Origin: Cellulomonas chengniuliangii
GTDB lineage: Bacteria > Actinomycetota > Actinomycetes > Actinomycetales > Cellulomonadaceae
DNA length: 64,000 nt
Assembly (NCBI RefSeq): GCF_024508335.1
Contig: NZ_CP101988.1
Coordinates: 2,480,001-2,544,000, forward strand
Direction of reading: 5' to 3'
Shown here: positions 53,494 through 63,416 of the stretch, in pieces
How positions within the stretch are numbered: position 1 is the first letter of the stretch
Layout of the letters: each line of letters opens with the position of its first letter
The notes under the pieces: generated by a model
The model's input: only the letters and a program-made list of their open reading frames with translations
Database searches by the model: none
What the model was told of the DNA's origin: nothing
Translations under genes and position numbers: made by a program

Positions 53494-55203
53494 TCAGCCG
53501 GGGAAGGAGGGCGCGCGCACACCCGTCGCGGTTCGCGCCCAGCTCGCGCCCGACCTCACGTACAGGTCCCCGTTCGACGTCGTCACGTACAGCAGGCGCT
53601 CCCCCTTGCCGCCGGCCAGCGCGTCGATGCCCTCGAGGGCGGGCAGCGGTCGGGTCTGGCCGGCCAGCGGCGCCAGGTACACCGTGGTGGCCGTCGCGGC
53701 GGCGGTCTTCCCCAGCACGCCCAGCGTCGACTCGTCGACCCAGACCACTCGCGACGCCGAGGTCAGTGTGGCCCCGACGGACAAAGGCTCCCCGAGCTGC
53801 TGCGGGGCGCCGTCCCTGTCGCGCACGATCCCCGCCACACCGAGCTCGAACCCGTCGGTGCCCGTCGACAGCACGGCCACCCGTGTGCCGTCCCGGGCGA
53901 CGCGGAGCTCGTGCACGGTGCGTCCCGCGAGCCAGTCGGCGCGCACCGGCTGCCGAGTGCCGTCCGCCCGGACCGCGGTGAGCACCGAGCCATCGGGCCC
54001 GGCCACCGCGGTCCACACCCAGCCCAGCCGGTCCACGGACGGCGCGGTCAGCCCCTCGCCCGCCGCGAGCTCCTCGCCCAAGCCCCCCGAGGAGGCCCGC
54101 CGCAGGCTGTCGCGGCCCGACGCCACCCGGACGGTCCCCTCCTCGTTGCGAGCCGTGCTGGTGACGTCCAGCCCGGTCAACGGCCCGACGCCCTGCGCGG
54201 GCTCGAGCTCCCCGTGCCTGAACGTCATCAGCGTGTCGCCCTGCACCACCTCCAGGGCGGACTCGCTGGTCAGAGAGCCGCGGGTCAGGTCGGCGGGCTC
54301 CCAGGCGAGCGGCACGCCACCTGCCACCACCTCGACGGCGTTCACCTGGGCGACGTCGAGGGTCGCCTCGAGCTGGGCGAGCATGAGCCGCCGTTCCTCG
54401 GTGTCGCCGAGCGCCGCCCCGGACAGGGCCACCACCGCGGTGCCGTCCTCGTCGACGGGCACGGCGAGCTTGTCGAGCCGCACCCCGTCCGGCACCGCCG
54501 TGCGGACCGCGTCCCGCAGCCACGGCGACGGGCCGTCGATGAGCGCCCGGACGAGGGACGTGGCGAGGTTGCGCACCGGGAACCACCGGGTCTCGGGCAC
54601 CAAGTACGAGCTGTCGGCGGAGAGGAAGTAGACGGTGGCGGTGCGGAAGACGAGCCCGAAGTTCGGCTCCGAGAGCACCACTCCGTTGTCCAGCCGGGAG
54701 ATCCTCCACTGCCCCCCGCTGTCCCGGACGAGGTCGAACACCAGGGACTGCTGGGAGCCGGGGGCGCCCTCCTCGTAAATGCCGCGGTCGTCGATGCGGG
54801 CCGCCACCCCCACCCTCACCTGCACCTGTGACTCCGTCAGCTCGGTGACCTCGGGGCTGCTGGCCGTGGGGTAGACGACCACCTGCTCGTTCGGGTTCCA
54901 CGTCGTGCGGACCTCGCCCGAGAGGTACTCGCGAGCCACCGAGAAATTCGTGGCGACGTCTGCCGTCGTCTCCCGGCTCAGGCCCGCCGCACTGGCGTTG
55001 AGGAATCCCTGGACGATCTCCACCGGCGTGGCGTCCTGCTCGGGCGAGTAGCCCAGCAGGGTCACCGGCGCGGGCTCGTTGATCTTGACGACGCCCTCGG
55101 CCACCGGGCCGTGCGAGGGGATCGCCACGCAGGCCGCCAGGGCGGCGACGACCATCGCGGCTGTCGCTGCCGCCCGGAGCCGGTGGGACAGGCGCCGGGT
55201 CAT
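53494..55203 (-). CDS. lpqB: Lipoprotein LpqB (GerMN and beta-propeller)
   Basis: LpqB (569 residues) is the conserved lipoprotein that modulates the MtrAB system. From the ATG at 55203 the signal ends with AALAACVAIP (lipobox cysteine at 25). A GerMN domain (about 200-320, with LVRALIDGPSPWLRDAVRTA) precedes a LpqB beta-propeller (about 330-565). In mycobacteria LpqB interacts with the extracytoplasmic part of MtrB. Its start overlaps the mtrB stop by 4 bases (ATGA). A larger frame to 55689 is shadow. Confidence 0.95.
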   Translation of the reverse strand: MTRRLSHRLRAAATAAMVVAALAACVAIPSHGPVAEGVVKINEPAPVTLLGYSPEQDATPVEIVQGFLNASAAGLSRETTADVATNFSVAREYLSGEVRTTWNPNEQVVVYPTASSPEVTELTESQVQVRVGVAARIDDRGIYEEGAPGSQQSLVFDLVRDSGGQWRISRLDNGVVLSEPNFGLVFRTATVYFLSADSSYLVPETRWFPVRNLATSLVRALIDGPSPWLRDAVRTAVPDGVRLDKLAVPVDEDGTAVVALSGAALGDTEERRLMLAQLEATLDVAQVNAVEVVAGGVPLAWEPADLTRGSLTSESALEVVQGDTLMTFRHGELEPAQGVGPLTGLDVTSTARNEEGTVRVASGRDSLRRASSGGLGEELAAGEGLTAPSVDRLGWVWTAVAGPDGSVLTAVRADGTRQPVRADWLAGRTVHELRVARDGTRVAVLSTGTDGFELGVAGIVRDRDGAPQQLGEPLSVGATLTSASRVVWVDESTLGVLGKTAAATATTVYLAPLAGQTRPLPALEGIDALAGGKGERLLYVTTSNGDLYVRSGASWARTATGVRAPSFPG

Positions 55204-56894
55204 CGGACCTCCTGGTGGTCGAGCTCGTCGTCCAGCTCGGGCAGCGCCGCTGGGTCGAGGAAGCGGTACTGGGCGGGCGCCGGCGGCGCCGGCTCCTCCG
55301 CCGGGACCAGGGGCAACGGCGAGCCCTGCAGCCGGATCCCGGCCCGGCGGGGCAACGTGAGCCGGAAGCAGGCCCCCGCCCCCGGCTTCCCCCACGCCTC
55401 GAGCCACCCGCCGTGCAGGTGGGCGTCCTCGAGCGAGATCGCCAGGCCGAGCCCTGTCCCGCCCGTGGTGCGGGCGCGCGCTGGGTCGGCGCGCCAGAAC
55501 CGGTCGAAGACGCGTGCCGCCGCCTCCTGGGTCATCCCCACGCCGTGGTCCCGCACGGTCACCGCGATGGCCGTGGCGTCGGCCGCCAGGGTCACGTCCA
55601 CGATGCTGCCGTCGGCGTGCTCGATGGCGTTGTCGAGCAGGTTGCGCAGGATGCGCTCCACGCGCCGGGGGTCGATGTCGGCGGCGCACCGGGTGTCCGG
55701 CAGGTGCACGCTGAGCCAGACCCCGCGGTGCTCGGCGAGTGGGAACGCGTGGTCGGCCGCGGCTCCGACCACCTCGCGGACGTCCCGGTCCTCGGCGTCG
55801 AGGATCGCCGCGCCGGCGTCGAAGCGGCTGATCTCGAGCAGGTCCGCGAGGAGGTCCTCGAACCTGTCGAGCTGGGTCTGGAGCAGCTCGGCAGACCGCT
55901 TGATCGAGGGCTCGAAGTCGTCGCGGGCCCCGTGCAGCACCTCCCCCGCCATCCGGATCGTGGTCAGCGGGGTGCGCAGCTCGTGGGACACGTCCGAGAC
56001 GAACCGGCGCTGGAGGGTGCTGAGCTCCTCCATCCGGCTGATCTGCTCCTGCAGGCTGTGGGCCATCTCGTTGAAGGACCGGCCGAGCGTCGCGAGCTCG
56101 TCCACGCCGCGCACCGGCATCCGGTCGTCCAGGTGCCCGTCAGCGATGCGCTCCGCGATCTTGGCCGCGGCGCGGACCGGTCGGACCACCTGCCGGGTGA
56201 CCATCCACGTCATCGTCCCCAGCAGCACCACCAGCGCCGCCGCGCCGATCGCGAGCGTCCTCTGGAGGAAGTCCAGCCGCTCCTGCTCGGCCTGCAGGCT
56301 GTAGAGGAAGTACAGCTCGAAGGTCCCCGCGATCGGCACCGACACCGTCTGGCCGACCATCACCGCGGGAGCGGGCCGCTGATCGACGCCGTAGGCCCCC
56401 GAGCCCACCCACTCCACCGACTGCCAGCGCTGCCCGGAGCCCTCGGCGGTCGCCCGCCGCAGGTCGTCGCTGACGAGCTCGAAGAGACCCGGGTTCGACA
56501 TCGCCGAGTTGACCAGCGTCGCCTGGCCGGGCGCCCGCGTGAGCAGCACCTCCCGGTCGCCGGAGCCGCCCGAGCGCAGCGCCCGCACCACGTCGTTGAG
56601 CTGCTGCTGCACCTCGGTGATCGAGGTCGCCATGGAGGCGTCGAACGTCTCCTGCGCCTGCAGCGTGGCGCGCGCGCTCTCATCGAGGACCAGGTCCACC
56701 CGTTCGGTGAAGAGGCCGTCGCGCATCTGCTGGGTCAGCGTGGAGCCGACGAGCGCGAGGGCCACGAGACCGATGGCGAGCGTGGTGGTGACGACCCGGA
56801 CCTGCAGGGAGGACCGCCAGGCCAGCGACAGGGCACGCCCGGTGCTGATGGCGCGCGACCGGGTGAGCCGCCATGCGCGTCTCACGTGTCCCAT
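55200..56894 (-). CDS. mtrB: Sensor histidine kinase MtrB
   Basis: MtrB (564 residues) has two membrane helices (about 37-57 and 213-233) around an extracytoplasmic domain, a HAMP domain (about 234-285), the H-box DVSHELRTPL with His304, and an ATPase domain with NLLDNAIEHADGS and TGGTGLGLAISLEDAHLHGG. The C-terminus carries a Pro/Ala-rich tail. MtrAB controls cell-wall and division genes in actinobacteria. The gene lies 32 bases after mtrA and overlaps lpqB. Confidence 0.96.
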   Translation of the reverse strand: MGHVRRAWRLTRSRAISTGRALSLAWRSSLQVRVVTTTLAIGLVALALVGSTLTQQMRDGLFTERVDLVLDESARATLQAQETFDASMATSITEVQQQLNDVVRALRSGGSGDREVLLTRAPGQATLVNSAMSNPGLFELVSDDLRRATAEGSGQRWQSVEWVGSGAYGVDQRPAPAVMVGQTVSVPIAGTFELYFLYSLQAEQERLDFLQRTLAIGAAALVVLLGTMTWMVTRQVVRPVRAAAKIAERIADGHLDDRMPVRGVDELATLGRSFNEMAHSLQEQISRMEELSTLQRRFVSDVSHELRTPLTTIRMAGEVLHGARDDFEPSIKRSAELLQTQLDRFEDLLADLLEISRFDAGAAILDAEDRDVREVVGAAADHAFPLAEHRGVWLSVHLPDTRCAADIDPRRVERILRNLLDNAIEHADGSIVDVTLAADATAIAVTVRDHGVGMTQEAAARVFDRFWRADPARARTTGGTGLGLAISLEDAHLHGGWLEAWGKPGAGACFRLTLPRRAGIRLQGSPLPLVPAEEPAPPAPAQYRFLDPAALPELDDELDHQEVR

Positions 56895-56926
56895 GCGGCG
56901 TCGTCCGTCCTGCGCGGTGGCGGGGC

Positions 56927-57610
56927 TCAGAGCGCTGGGGCTCCGGCCTTGTAGCCGACCCCGCGCACCGTCACCACGATCTCCGGCCGCTCGGGGTCAG
57001 CCTCGATCTTGGACCGTAGGCGCTGCACGTGGACGTTGACCAGCCGGGTGTCGGCCGCGTGGCGGTAGCCCCACACACGCTCGAGCAGCACCTCGCGGGT
57101 GAACACCTGCCAGGGCTTGCGGGCGAGGGCCACCAGCAGGTCGAACTCGAGCGGGGTCAGCGAGATCGGCTCCCCGCTGCGGGAGACATGGTGCCCGGTG
57201 ACGTCGATCGTGAGGTCACCGATGGTCAGGTGCTCGGGGACCGGCTCGTCGCTGCGGCGCAGGCGGGCGCGCACCCGGGCGATGAGCTCCTTCGGCTTGA
57301 AGGGCTTCGAGATGTAGTCGTCGGCGCCCGACTCGAGGCCCAGCACGATGTCCACCGTGTCGGCCTTGGCGGTGAGCATCACGATCGGGACCCCGGACTC
57401 GGCGCGTATCTGCCGGCAGACCTCGGTGCCGTCCTTCCCGGGCAGCATCAGGTCGAGCAGCACCAGGTCGGGCTGCGCCGCGCGGAACGCGCCGATGGCC
57501 TCGTCCCCGTCGGCGCAGAACACCGGGTCGAAACCCTCCGAGCGCAGCACAATGCCGATCATCTCCGCCAGCGCGACGTCATCGTCGACCACAAGGACCC
57601 GACCCTTCAT
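56927..57610 (-). CDS. mtrA: DNA-binding response regulator MtrA
   Basis: From the ATG at 57610 the protein has 227 residues; the frame extends upstream to 57799. The receiver has LVVDDDVALAEMI, phosphoacceptor Asp53 in VLLDLMLPGKDG, and DDYISKPFKPKELIAR; the winged helix has LTPLEFDLLVALARKPWQVF, VWGYRHAADTRLVNVHVQRL and VTVRGVGYKAG. MtrA is essential or nearly so in mycobacteria and coordinates division and cell-wall metabolism. It heads the conserved mtrA-mtrB-lpqB block and is divergent from a membrane-protein operon. Confidence 0.97.
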   Translation of the reverse strand: MKGRVLVVDDDVALAEMIGIVLRSEGFDPVFCADGDEAIGAFRAAQPDLVLLDLMLPGKDGTEVCRQIRAESGVPIVMLTAKADTVDIVLGLESGADDYISKPFKPKELIARVRARLRRSDEPVPEHLTIGDLTIDVTGHHVSRSGEPISLTPLEFDLLVALARKPWQVFTREVLLERVWGYRHAADTRLVNVHVQRLRSKIEADPERPEIVVTVRGVGYKAGAPAL

Positions 57611-57791
57611 GGAGACATGATCGCACCGCGGAACACGCGTCAGAGCCAAATGCGAGCAGATCACCCGGTCGCGGGGCTGGTTGCCGCCGGCCCGGCGTGC
57701 TCCCACCCGGTCGGCGTTGCCGCGATGGCGGCGCGTGACATGGCACGATGAGCCTCCAGCAGCCCCGCCGCGCACCAGGGAGCACCAGTCG

Positions 57792-59105
57792 ATGACCACG
57801 CCGCACGAGGACGCGCCCCGGCCCTCGGGTCAGGCGCCGGGGACGCCGGACGGCCAGGATCCGGCTCAGCCCGCTCCGCCCGGCCCCGACGCGGCGCACC
57901 CTGCCCAGCCGACTCCCCCCGCGCCGCAGCAGCCCACAGGCTGGGGCGATCCGCCCACCCCCGCCGGCTGGGGCCCGCCGCCCGGGCAGCCGTCCGGCTG
58001 GGGCCCGCCACCGGGGCAGCAGCCCGGCGGCTGGCAGCAGCCGGGCTACGGCCAGCCCGCCTACGGGCAGCCCACGTACGGGCAGCCGTCGTACGGCCAG
58101 CCCTCGCACGGGCAGCCGGGCGGCCCGGTCCCCGCGCCCTACGGTCCGGCCGGATGGCGGCCCCCGGCCCTGCAGCCGGGGATCATCCCGCTGCGCCCGC
58201 TCGGCGTCGGCGAGATCCTCGACGGCGCGTTCCGCTCGATCCGGGCCAACCCGCGCGTGATGTTCGGCCTCGCGGTGATCGTCGTGTCGATCGTCGTGAT
58301 CATCCAGGCGGTGCTCACCTGGTACCTCGGCGGACTGCTCTCCGGGGCCATCACGGACTTCTCCGTGACCGCCGACCCGGGCGGCGATCTCGGGCTGGAC
58401 CAGCAGGTGGGCTCGATGCTCGGCGTGCTGCTGAGCATGCCGCTTCTGCTCGTCGCCACGACGGTGCTCACCGGCCTGCTGATCGTCTCGGTGAGCCGGT
58501 CGGTCATCGGGCAGACGATCAGCCTCGGGGACACGATCCGCGCCTCGCGCCGGCGGGTGTGGTGGGTCGTGGGCATCACTCTGCTGTACCTCACGGTGAT
58601 CGCCCTCGGCTACGCCGCCTTCGTCGGCCTCTTCCTGCTCGCCGCGGTCAACGAGCAGTGGGCGCTGTTCGCCGTCACCGGGATCGTCGGCGGGCTGCTG
58701 CTCCTGGCCGCGACGGTGTGGCTCTCGGTGCGGATGCTGCTCGTGACGCCCGCGTTGATGCTCGAGGGCGGGGCGTTCTGGGCGACTGTGCGGCGCGGCT
58801 GGAAGCTCTCCCGCGGCAGCTTCTGGCGCCTCTTCGGCATCTACCTGCTGGTGCAGGTGATCATGTCCGTGGTGGTGGGGATCATCGCGGTGCCGACCGC
58901 GATCATCGCCACCGTGTTCCTCGACGACCCGCTGATGCTCACGTTCGGCGGCATCGCGCTCAGCTCGATCGGCGACATCATCTCCTACACCCTCACCACG
59001 GTCTTCTCCGCGGCGGTGGCGGCGCTGCTCTACATCGACGTCCGGATGCGTCGTGAGGGGCTCGACGTCGAGCTCGCGCGCGCGGCCGAGCAGACCCCCG
59101 CGTGA
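57792..59105 (+). CDS. Membrane protein with Pro/Gln/Gly-rich N-terminus (GDPD-associated/DUF7847-like)
   Basis: From the ATG at 57792 this protein has 437 residues. The first 125 are Pro/Gly/Gln-rich, with repeats such as GWGPPPGQ and YGQP. The rest holds about six membrane helices (near 155-185, 220-240, 265-290, 295-320, 355-380 and 390-420), with PLRPLGVGEILDGAFRSIRA before the first and KLSRGSFWRLFGIYLLV later. These match the glycerophosphodiester-phosphodiesterase membrane-domain family; there is no enzymatic domain. It is first in the five-gene operon and divergent from mtrA. Confidence 0.85.
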   Translation: MTTPHEDAPRPSGQAPGTPDGQDPAQPAPPGPDAAHPAQPTPPAPQQPTGWGDPPTPAGWGPPPGQPSGWGPPPGQQPGGWQQPGYGQPAYGQPTYGQPSYGQPSHGQPGGPVPAPYGPAGWRPPALQPGIIPLRPLGVGEILDGAFRSIRANPRVMFGLAVIVVSIVVIIQAVLTWYLGGLLSGAITDFSVTADPGGDLGLDQQVGSMLGVLLSMPLLLVATTVLTGLLIVSVSRSVIGQTISLGDTIRASRRRVWWVVGITLLYLTVIALGYAAFVGLFLLAAVNEQWALFAVTGIVGGLLLLAATVWLSVRMLLVTPALMLEGGAFWATVRRGWKLSRGSFWRLFGIYLLVQVIMSVVVGIIAVPTAIIATVFLDDPLMLTFGGIALSSIGDIISYTLTTVFSAAVAALLYIDVRMRREGLDVELARAAEQTPA

Positions 59106-59782
59106 CGCTCGTGCCCCTGAGCGCTCGACTGTTCGACGTCCCGGTGCAGCCGGGCGCCGACGAGGCGCGCGCGTGGCTCGAGAACGAGCTCGCCGACCCG
59201 GTGTACCACCGGAGCCCCAGCCTGCTGCAGCGGCTGCTGGACTGGCTCGCAGGGCTGTTCCGGGACGCCCCCGCGCTGGCCCTGCCGCCTCGCACGGCGG
59301 TGCTGGTCGTGGTGGGAGCGCTCATCGTGGTGGCGGCCGTCGCCTGGTGGGTCGCGGGACCGGTGCGGCGCGCCACGAGACGGGCGTCCGCGGGCGCGGT
59401 GCTGGTCGACGGCGAGCAGCGAAGCGCCGCGCAACTGCGCGCCGCGGCGGACGCCGCCGCCGCCGACGGGGCGTGGGACCGCGCGGTGGCCGACCGCTTC
59501 CGCGCCGTGGTCCGCGCGCTCGAGGAGCGCGCGCTGCTGGACGAGCGGCCGGGGCGGACCGCGCATGAGGTCGTGATCCTGGCGGCGGGCCGCCTGCCCG
59601 CGCGCACAGAGGACCTCCGCGGAGCCGGCACGCTGTTCGACGACGTCGTCTACGGCGGCGCCCGAGCGCGCGAGCAGGACGACGTGTGGCTGCGGTCCGT
59701 GGACACCCGGGTCGCGGCCGAGCGTCCCGTCGCGCCCGACGTCGCGGGCGCCTCCGCCTCTCCCACGGGATGGACGTTGTGA
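59102..59782 (+). CDS. DUF4129-domain membrane protein
   Basis: This 226-residue protein starts at a GTG overlapping the upstream stop. It has one membrane helix (about 63-83) and a C-terminal DUF4129 domain (about 110-205: DRAVADRFRAVVRALEERAL, DERPGRTAHEVVI, LFDDVVYGGARA). The N-terminal 60 residues contain YHRSPSLLQRLLDWLAGLF. DUF4129 proteins occur next to MoxR/DUF58 genes; the role is unknown. The stop overlaps the next gene by 4 bases. Confidence 0.85.
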   Translation: MTLVPLSARLFDVPVQPGADEARAWLENELADPVYHRSPSLLQRLLDWLAGLFRDAPALALPPRTAVLVVVGALIVVAAVAWWVAGPVRRATRRASAGAVLVDGEQRSAAQLRAAADAAAADGAWDRAVADRFRAVVRALEERALLDERPGRTAHEVVILAAGRLPARTEDLRGAGTLFDDVVYGGARAREQDDVWLRSVDTRVAAERPVAPDVAGASASPTGWTL

Positions 59783-60965
59783 GCGCCCCCGCTCCCGCCG
59801 TCGCCGCGCCCGTGATCGGCGACGGCACCACGGGGCGCTCCCGCGCCATCAGCCGCTGGCGGCGTGCCCGCTGGCCCCTGGCCCTCGTGGCCATCGTGCT
59901 CGTGGTGGGCCTGCTGGCCGCGCTCCCGTCCCCGCGCACCTCGACCGCCGCACTGGCCCCCGACAACGCCTCCGCGAACGGCGCGCGGGCGCTGGCCGAG
60001 GTGCTCCGCGAGCAGGGCGTCGAGATCAGCTACGTGCGGACGTCGGCCGAGGCGACCGAGCTGGCCGCCCGCGGGACCACGCTGCTCGTGACGAACGACT
60101 CGACACTCACCGACGACCAGCTCGAGCAGATCGCCGGCACGGAGGCCGACCTCGTGCTGGTCGACCCGGTCTTCGCCCTGCCGCCGGCCACCTCCGCGGC
60201 TGAGACCGCGCCCGGCTACGAGCCCGAGCAGGTCCGCGAGGCGCTCTGCGGCGACACCGACGCCCTGGCCGCGGGCACGCTGCTCAGCGGCGGCTCCGGA
60301 TTCGTGGCCCTCGACGGCCAGGCCACCGTGTGCTTCCCGGCGACTGGCGACGCCAGCGGCGCCGGGGCCTACCTGGTGGTCGAGGGCGAGCGCCGTGTGA
60401 CGGCCTTCGCCAACGGCTCGGTGCTCACCAACGCGTCGATCACCGCCGAGGGCAACGCGGCGCTCGCGCTGCGCGCCCTCGGGCGGAACGACCACCTGGT
60501 CTGGTACGTGCCGTCGCTCAGCGACAGCGGCGAGGCCGCCAGCCCGCCGCTCGGAGACCTGCTCCCGCCGTGGGCGCGGGCCCTCGGCCTGCAGCTGCTG
60601 CTGGTCGCGGCCGTCGCCGGAGTGTGGCGGGCCCGACGGCTGGGCCGGGTGGTGGTCGAGCCGCTGCCCGTGACGGTGCGGTCGGGCGAGGCGACGCGTG
60701 GGCGGGGCCGGCTGTACCGTCGCTCTCGTTCCTACGGCCACGCGGCCGCCGCGCTGCGGGCCGGGGTGGCGACGCGGACGTCCGCGCAGCTCGGCCTCCC
60801 GCGATCGGCGCCCGCGCCCGCCGTGATCGACGCCCTCGCCCGGGCGACCGGGCGCACCCCTGACGACGTGGCTGCCCTGCTGTACGGGCCGCCGCCGACC
60901 GACGACAACGGGCTGGCGCTGCTGGCCCGGACGCTGGACGAGCTGGAGAGCGAGGTTCACCGAAC

Positions 60966-60969
<4 letters not shown>
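59779..60969 (+). CDS. DUF4350-domain membrane protein
   Basis: From the GTG at 59779, overlapping the DUF4129 stop, the protein has 396 residues. A membrane helix (about 34-52) is followed by a DUF4350 domain outside the helix (about 65-260, with DNASANGARALAEVLREQGV) and a second helix (about 270-290). A cytoplasmic tail follows with RLYRRSRSYGHAAAALRAGV. DUF4350 is distantly related to the GATase-like fold of IFT52/GldG proteins. The frame upstream of 59779 to 59686 is shadow. It overlaps moxR by 4 bases. Confidence 0.85.
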
Positions 60970-62057
<1,088 letters not shown>

Positions 62058-62063
62058 CCCACG

Positions 62064-63356
62064 ATGGCGATCACCTGGCGGGCCGTCGCGCTCGCCGCCC
62101 TGGGGACGGTCGCGGTGCTGATCGTGCCCGTGCCGGGGACCGTGCTGGTCTGGGCCCTGCTGGTGGCGGCGGCGTGCACCGTGGACACGCTGCTCGCCGC
62201 CTCCCCGCGCCAGGTCGCGATCACTCGCTCGACGCCTGCCTCGGTGCGGCTCACGCAGTCCGCGCGCTCGACGATCACCCTGTCGAACGTCAGCCCTCGG
62301 CGCCTGCGCGCGATCGTGCGGGACGCGTGGCTGCCCTCGGCCGGGGCCGGGCCGAACCGTCACCCGGTGGACCTGCCGCCGGGTGAGTCCACGCGGGTGT
62401 CCACCCTGCTCACGCCCACCCGACGCGGCGACCGCCGGGCCGACCGGGTGACCATCCGCACCGTGGGGCCGCTGGGCCTCGCGGGCCGGCAGGCGTCCCT
62501 CGAGGTGCCCGCGGTGCTGCGGGTGCTGCCCGAGTTCGCGTCCAGACGCCACCTCCCCTCCCGCCTCGCGCGGCTGCGGGAGCTCGACGGGCGCGCCGCG
62601 GTCCAGGTGCGCGGCGGCGGCACGGAGTTCGACTCGCTCCGCGAGTACGTGATCGGCGACGACGTGCGCTCGATCGACTGGCGCGCGACGGCGCGACGCG
62701 CGGATGTCGTGGTCCGCACCTGGCGGCCCGAGCGCGACCGCCGCGTGCTGATCGTCCTCGACACCTCGCGCACGGCCGCCGTGCGGGTGCTCGACGCGCC
62801 ACGGATCGACGCGTCGATCGAGGCCGCGCTGCTCCTCTCGGCGCTGGCGTCCCGTGCCGGGGACAGGGTCGAGCTGATGGCCTACGACAGGACCCTGCGC
62901 GGCCGTGTCGCGGGCATGAGCGGGCCTCGGCTCATGCCCGCCGTGGCTGACGCCCTGGCGGGGATCGACCCGACCCTGGTCGAGATGGACTGGCCGGGCG
63001 TGGTGAGCATGGTCCGCGAGCGCCTCTCCCAACGCGCTCTCGTGGTCCTGCTCTCGTCGCTCGAGCCGGCGGCGGTCGAGCAAGGGCTGCTGGGGGTGGT
63101 GGGCCAGCTCGCCGAGCGCCACCAGGTGGTGCTCGCGGCGGTCCGCGATCCCGAGGTGGAGGAGCTGCGCAGGGGACGGGCCGACGTCACCGAGGTCTTC
63201 GACGCCGCGGCCGCGGAGCGCGCCGAGCTGGAGCGCGCCGCCGTCGCCGCGCGCCTGCGACAGCGTGGCGTCGAGGTGGTCGACGCGCTCCCTGACGACC
63301 TGGCGCCCCGCCTGGCGGACACGTACCTGGCGTTGAAGGCCGCCGGACGCCTCTAA
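62064..63356 (+). CDS. DUF58-domain protein (vWA-like), MoxR partner
   Basis: This 430-residue protein starts with two close membrane helices (about 5-45), has a beta-sandwich region, and then the DUF58 core: RGGGTEFDSLREYVIGDDVR, SIDWRATARRADVVVRTWRP and the vWA-like LIVLDTSRTAAVRV. DUF58 proteins are proposed MoxR substrates involved in envelope processes. It is the last gene of the operon. A 60-base gap leads to the final gene, which has its own promoter-like hexamer. Confidence 0.92.
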   Translation: MAITWRAVALAALGTVAVLIVPVPGTVLVWALLVAAACTVDTLLAASPRQVAITRSTPASVRLTQSARSTITLSNVSPRRLRAIVRDAWLPSAGAGPNRHPVDLPPGESTRVSTLLTPTRRGDRRADRVTIRTVGPLGLAGRQASLEVPAVLRVLPEFASRRHLPSRLARLRELDGRAAVQVRGGGTEFDSLREYVIGDDVRSIDWRATARRADVVVRTWRPERDRRVLIVLDTSRTAAVRVLDAPRIDASIEAALLLSALASRAGDRVELMAYDRTLRGRVAGMSGPRLMPAVADALAGIDPTLVEMDWPGVVSMVRERLSQRALVVLLSSLEPAAVEQGLLGVVGQLAERHQVVLAAVRDPEVEELRRGRADVTEVFDAAAAERAELERAAVAARLRQRGVEVVDALPDDLAPRLADTYLALKAAGRL

Positions 63357-63416
63357 GCCCTTCTGCGCCCGTCCCCGCGTGATGCGGCGTCAGCGCCACA
63401 CCCTAGGGTCGCCACT

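Noticed and set aside
57950-58125. Short periodic repeats suggestive of a CRISPR or tandem repeat array
   Set aside because: They encode Pro/Gly/Gln-rich repeats (GWGPPPGQ, YGQP) in frame within a membrane protein gene; there are no unique spacers.
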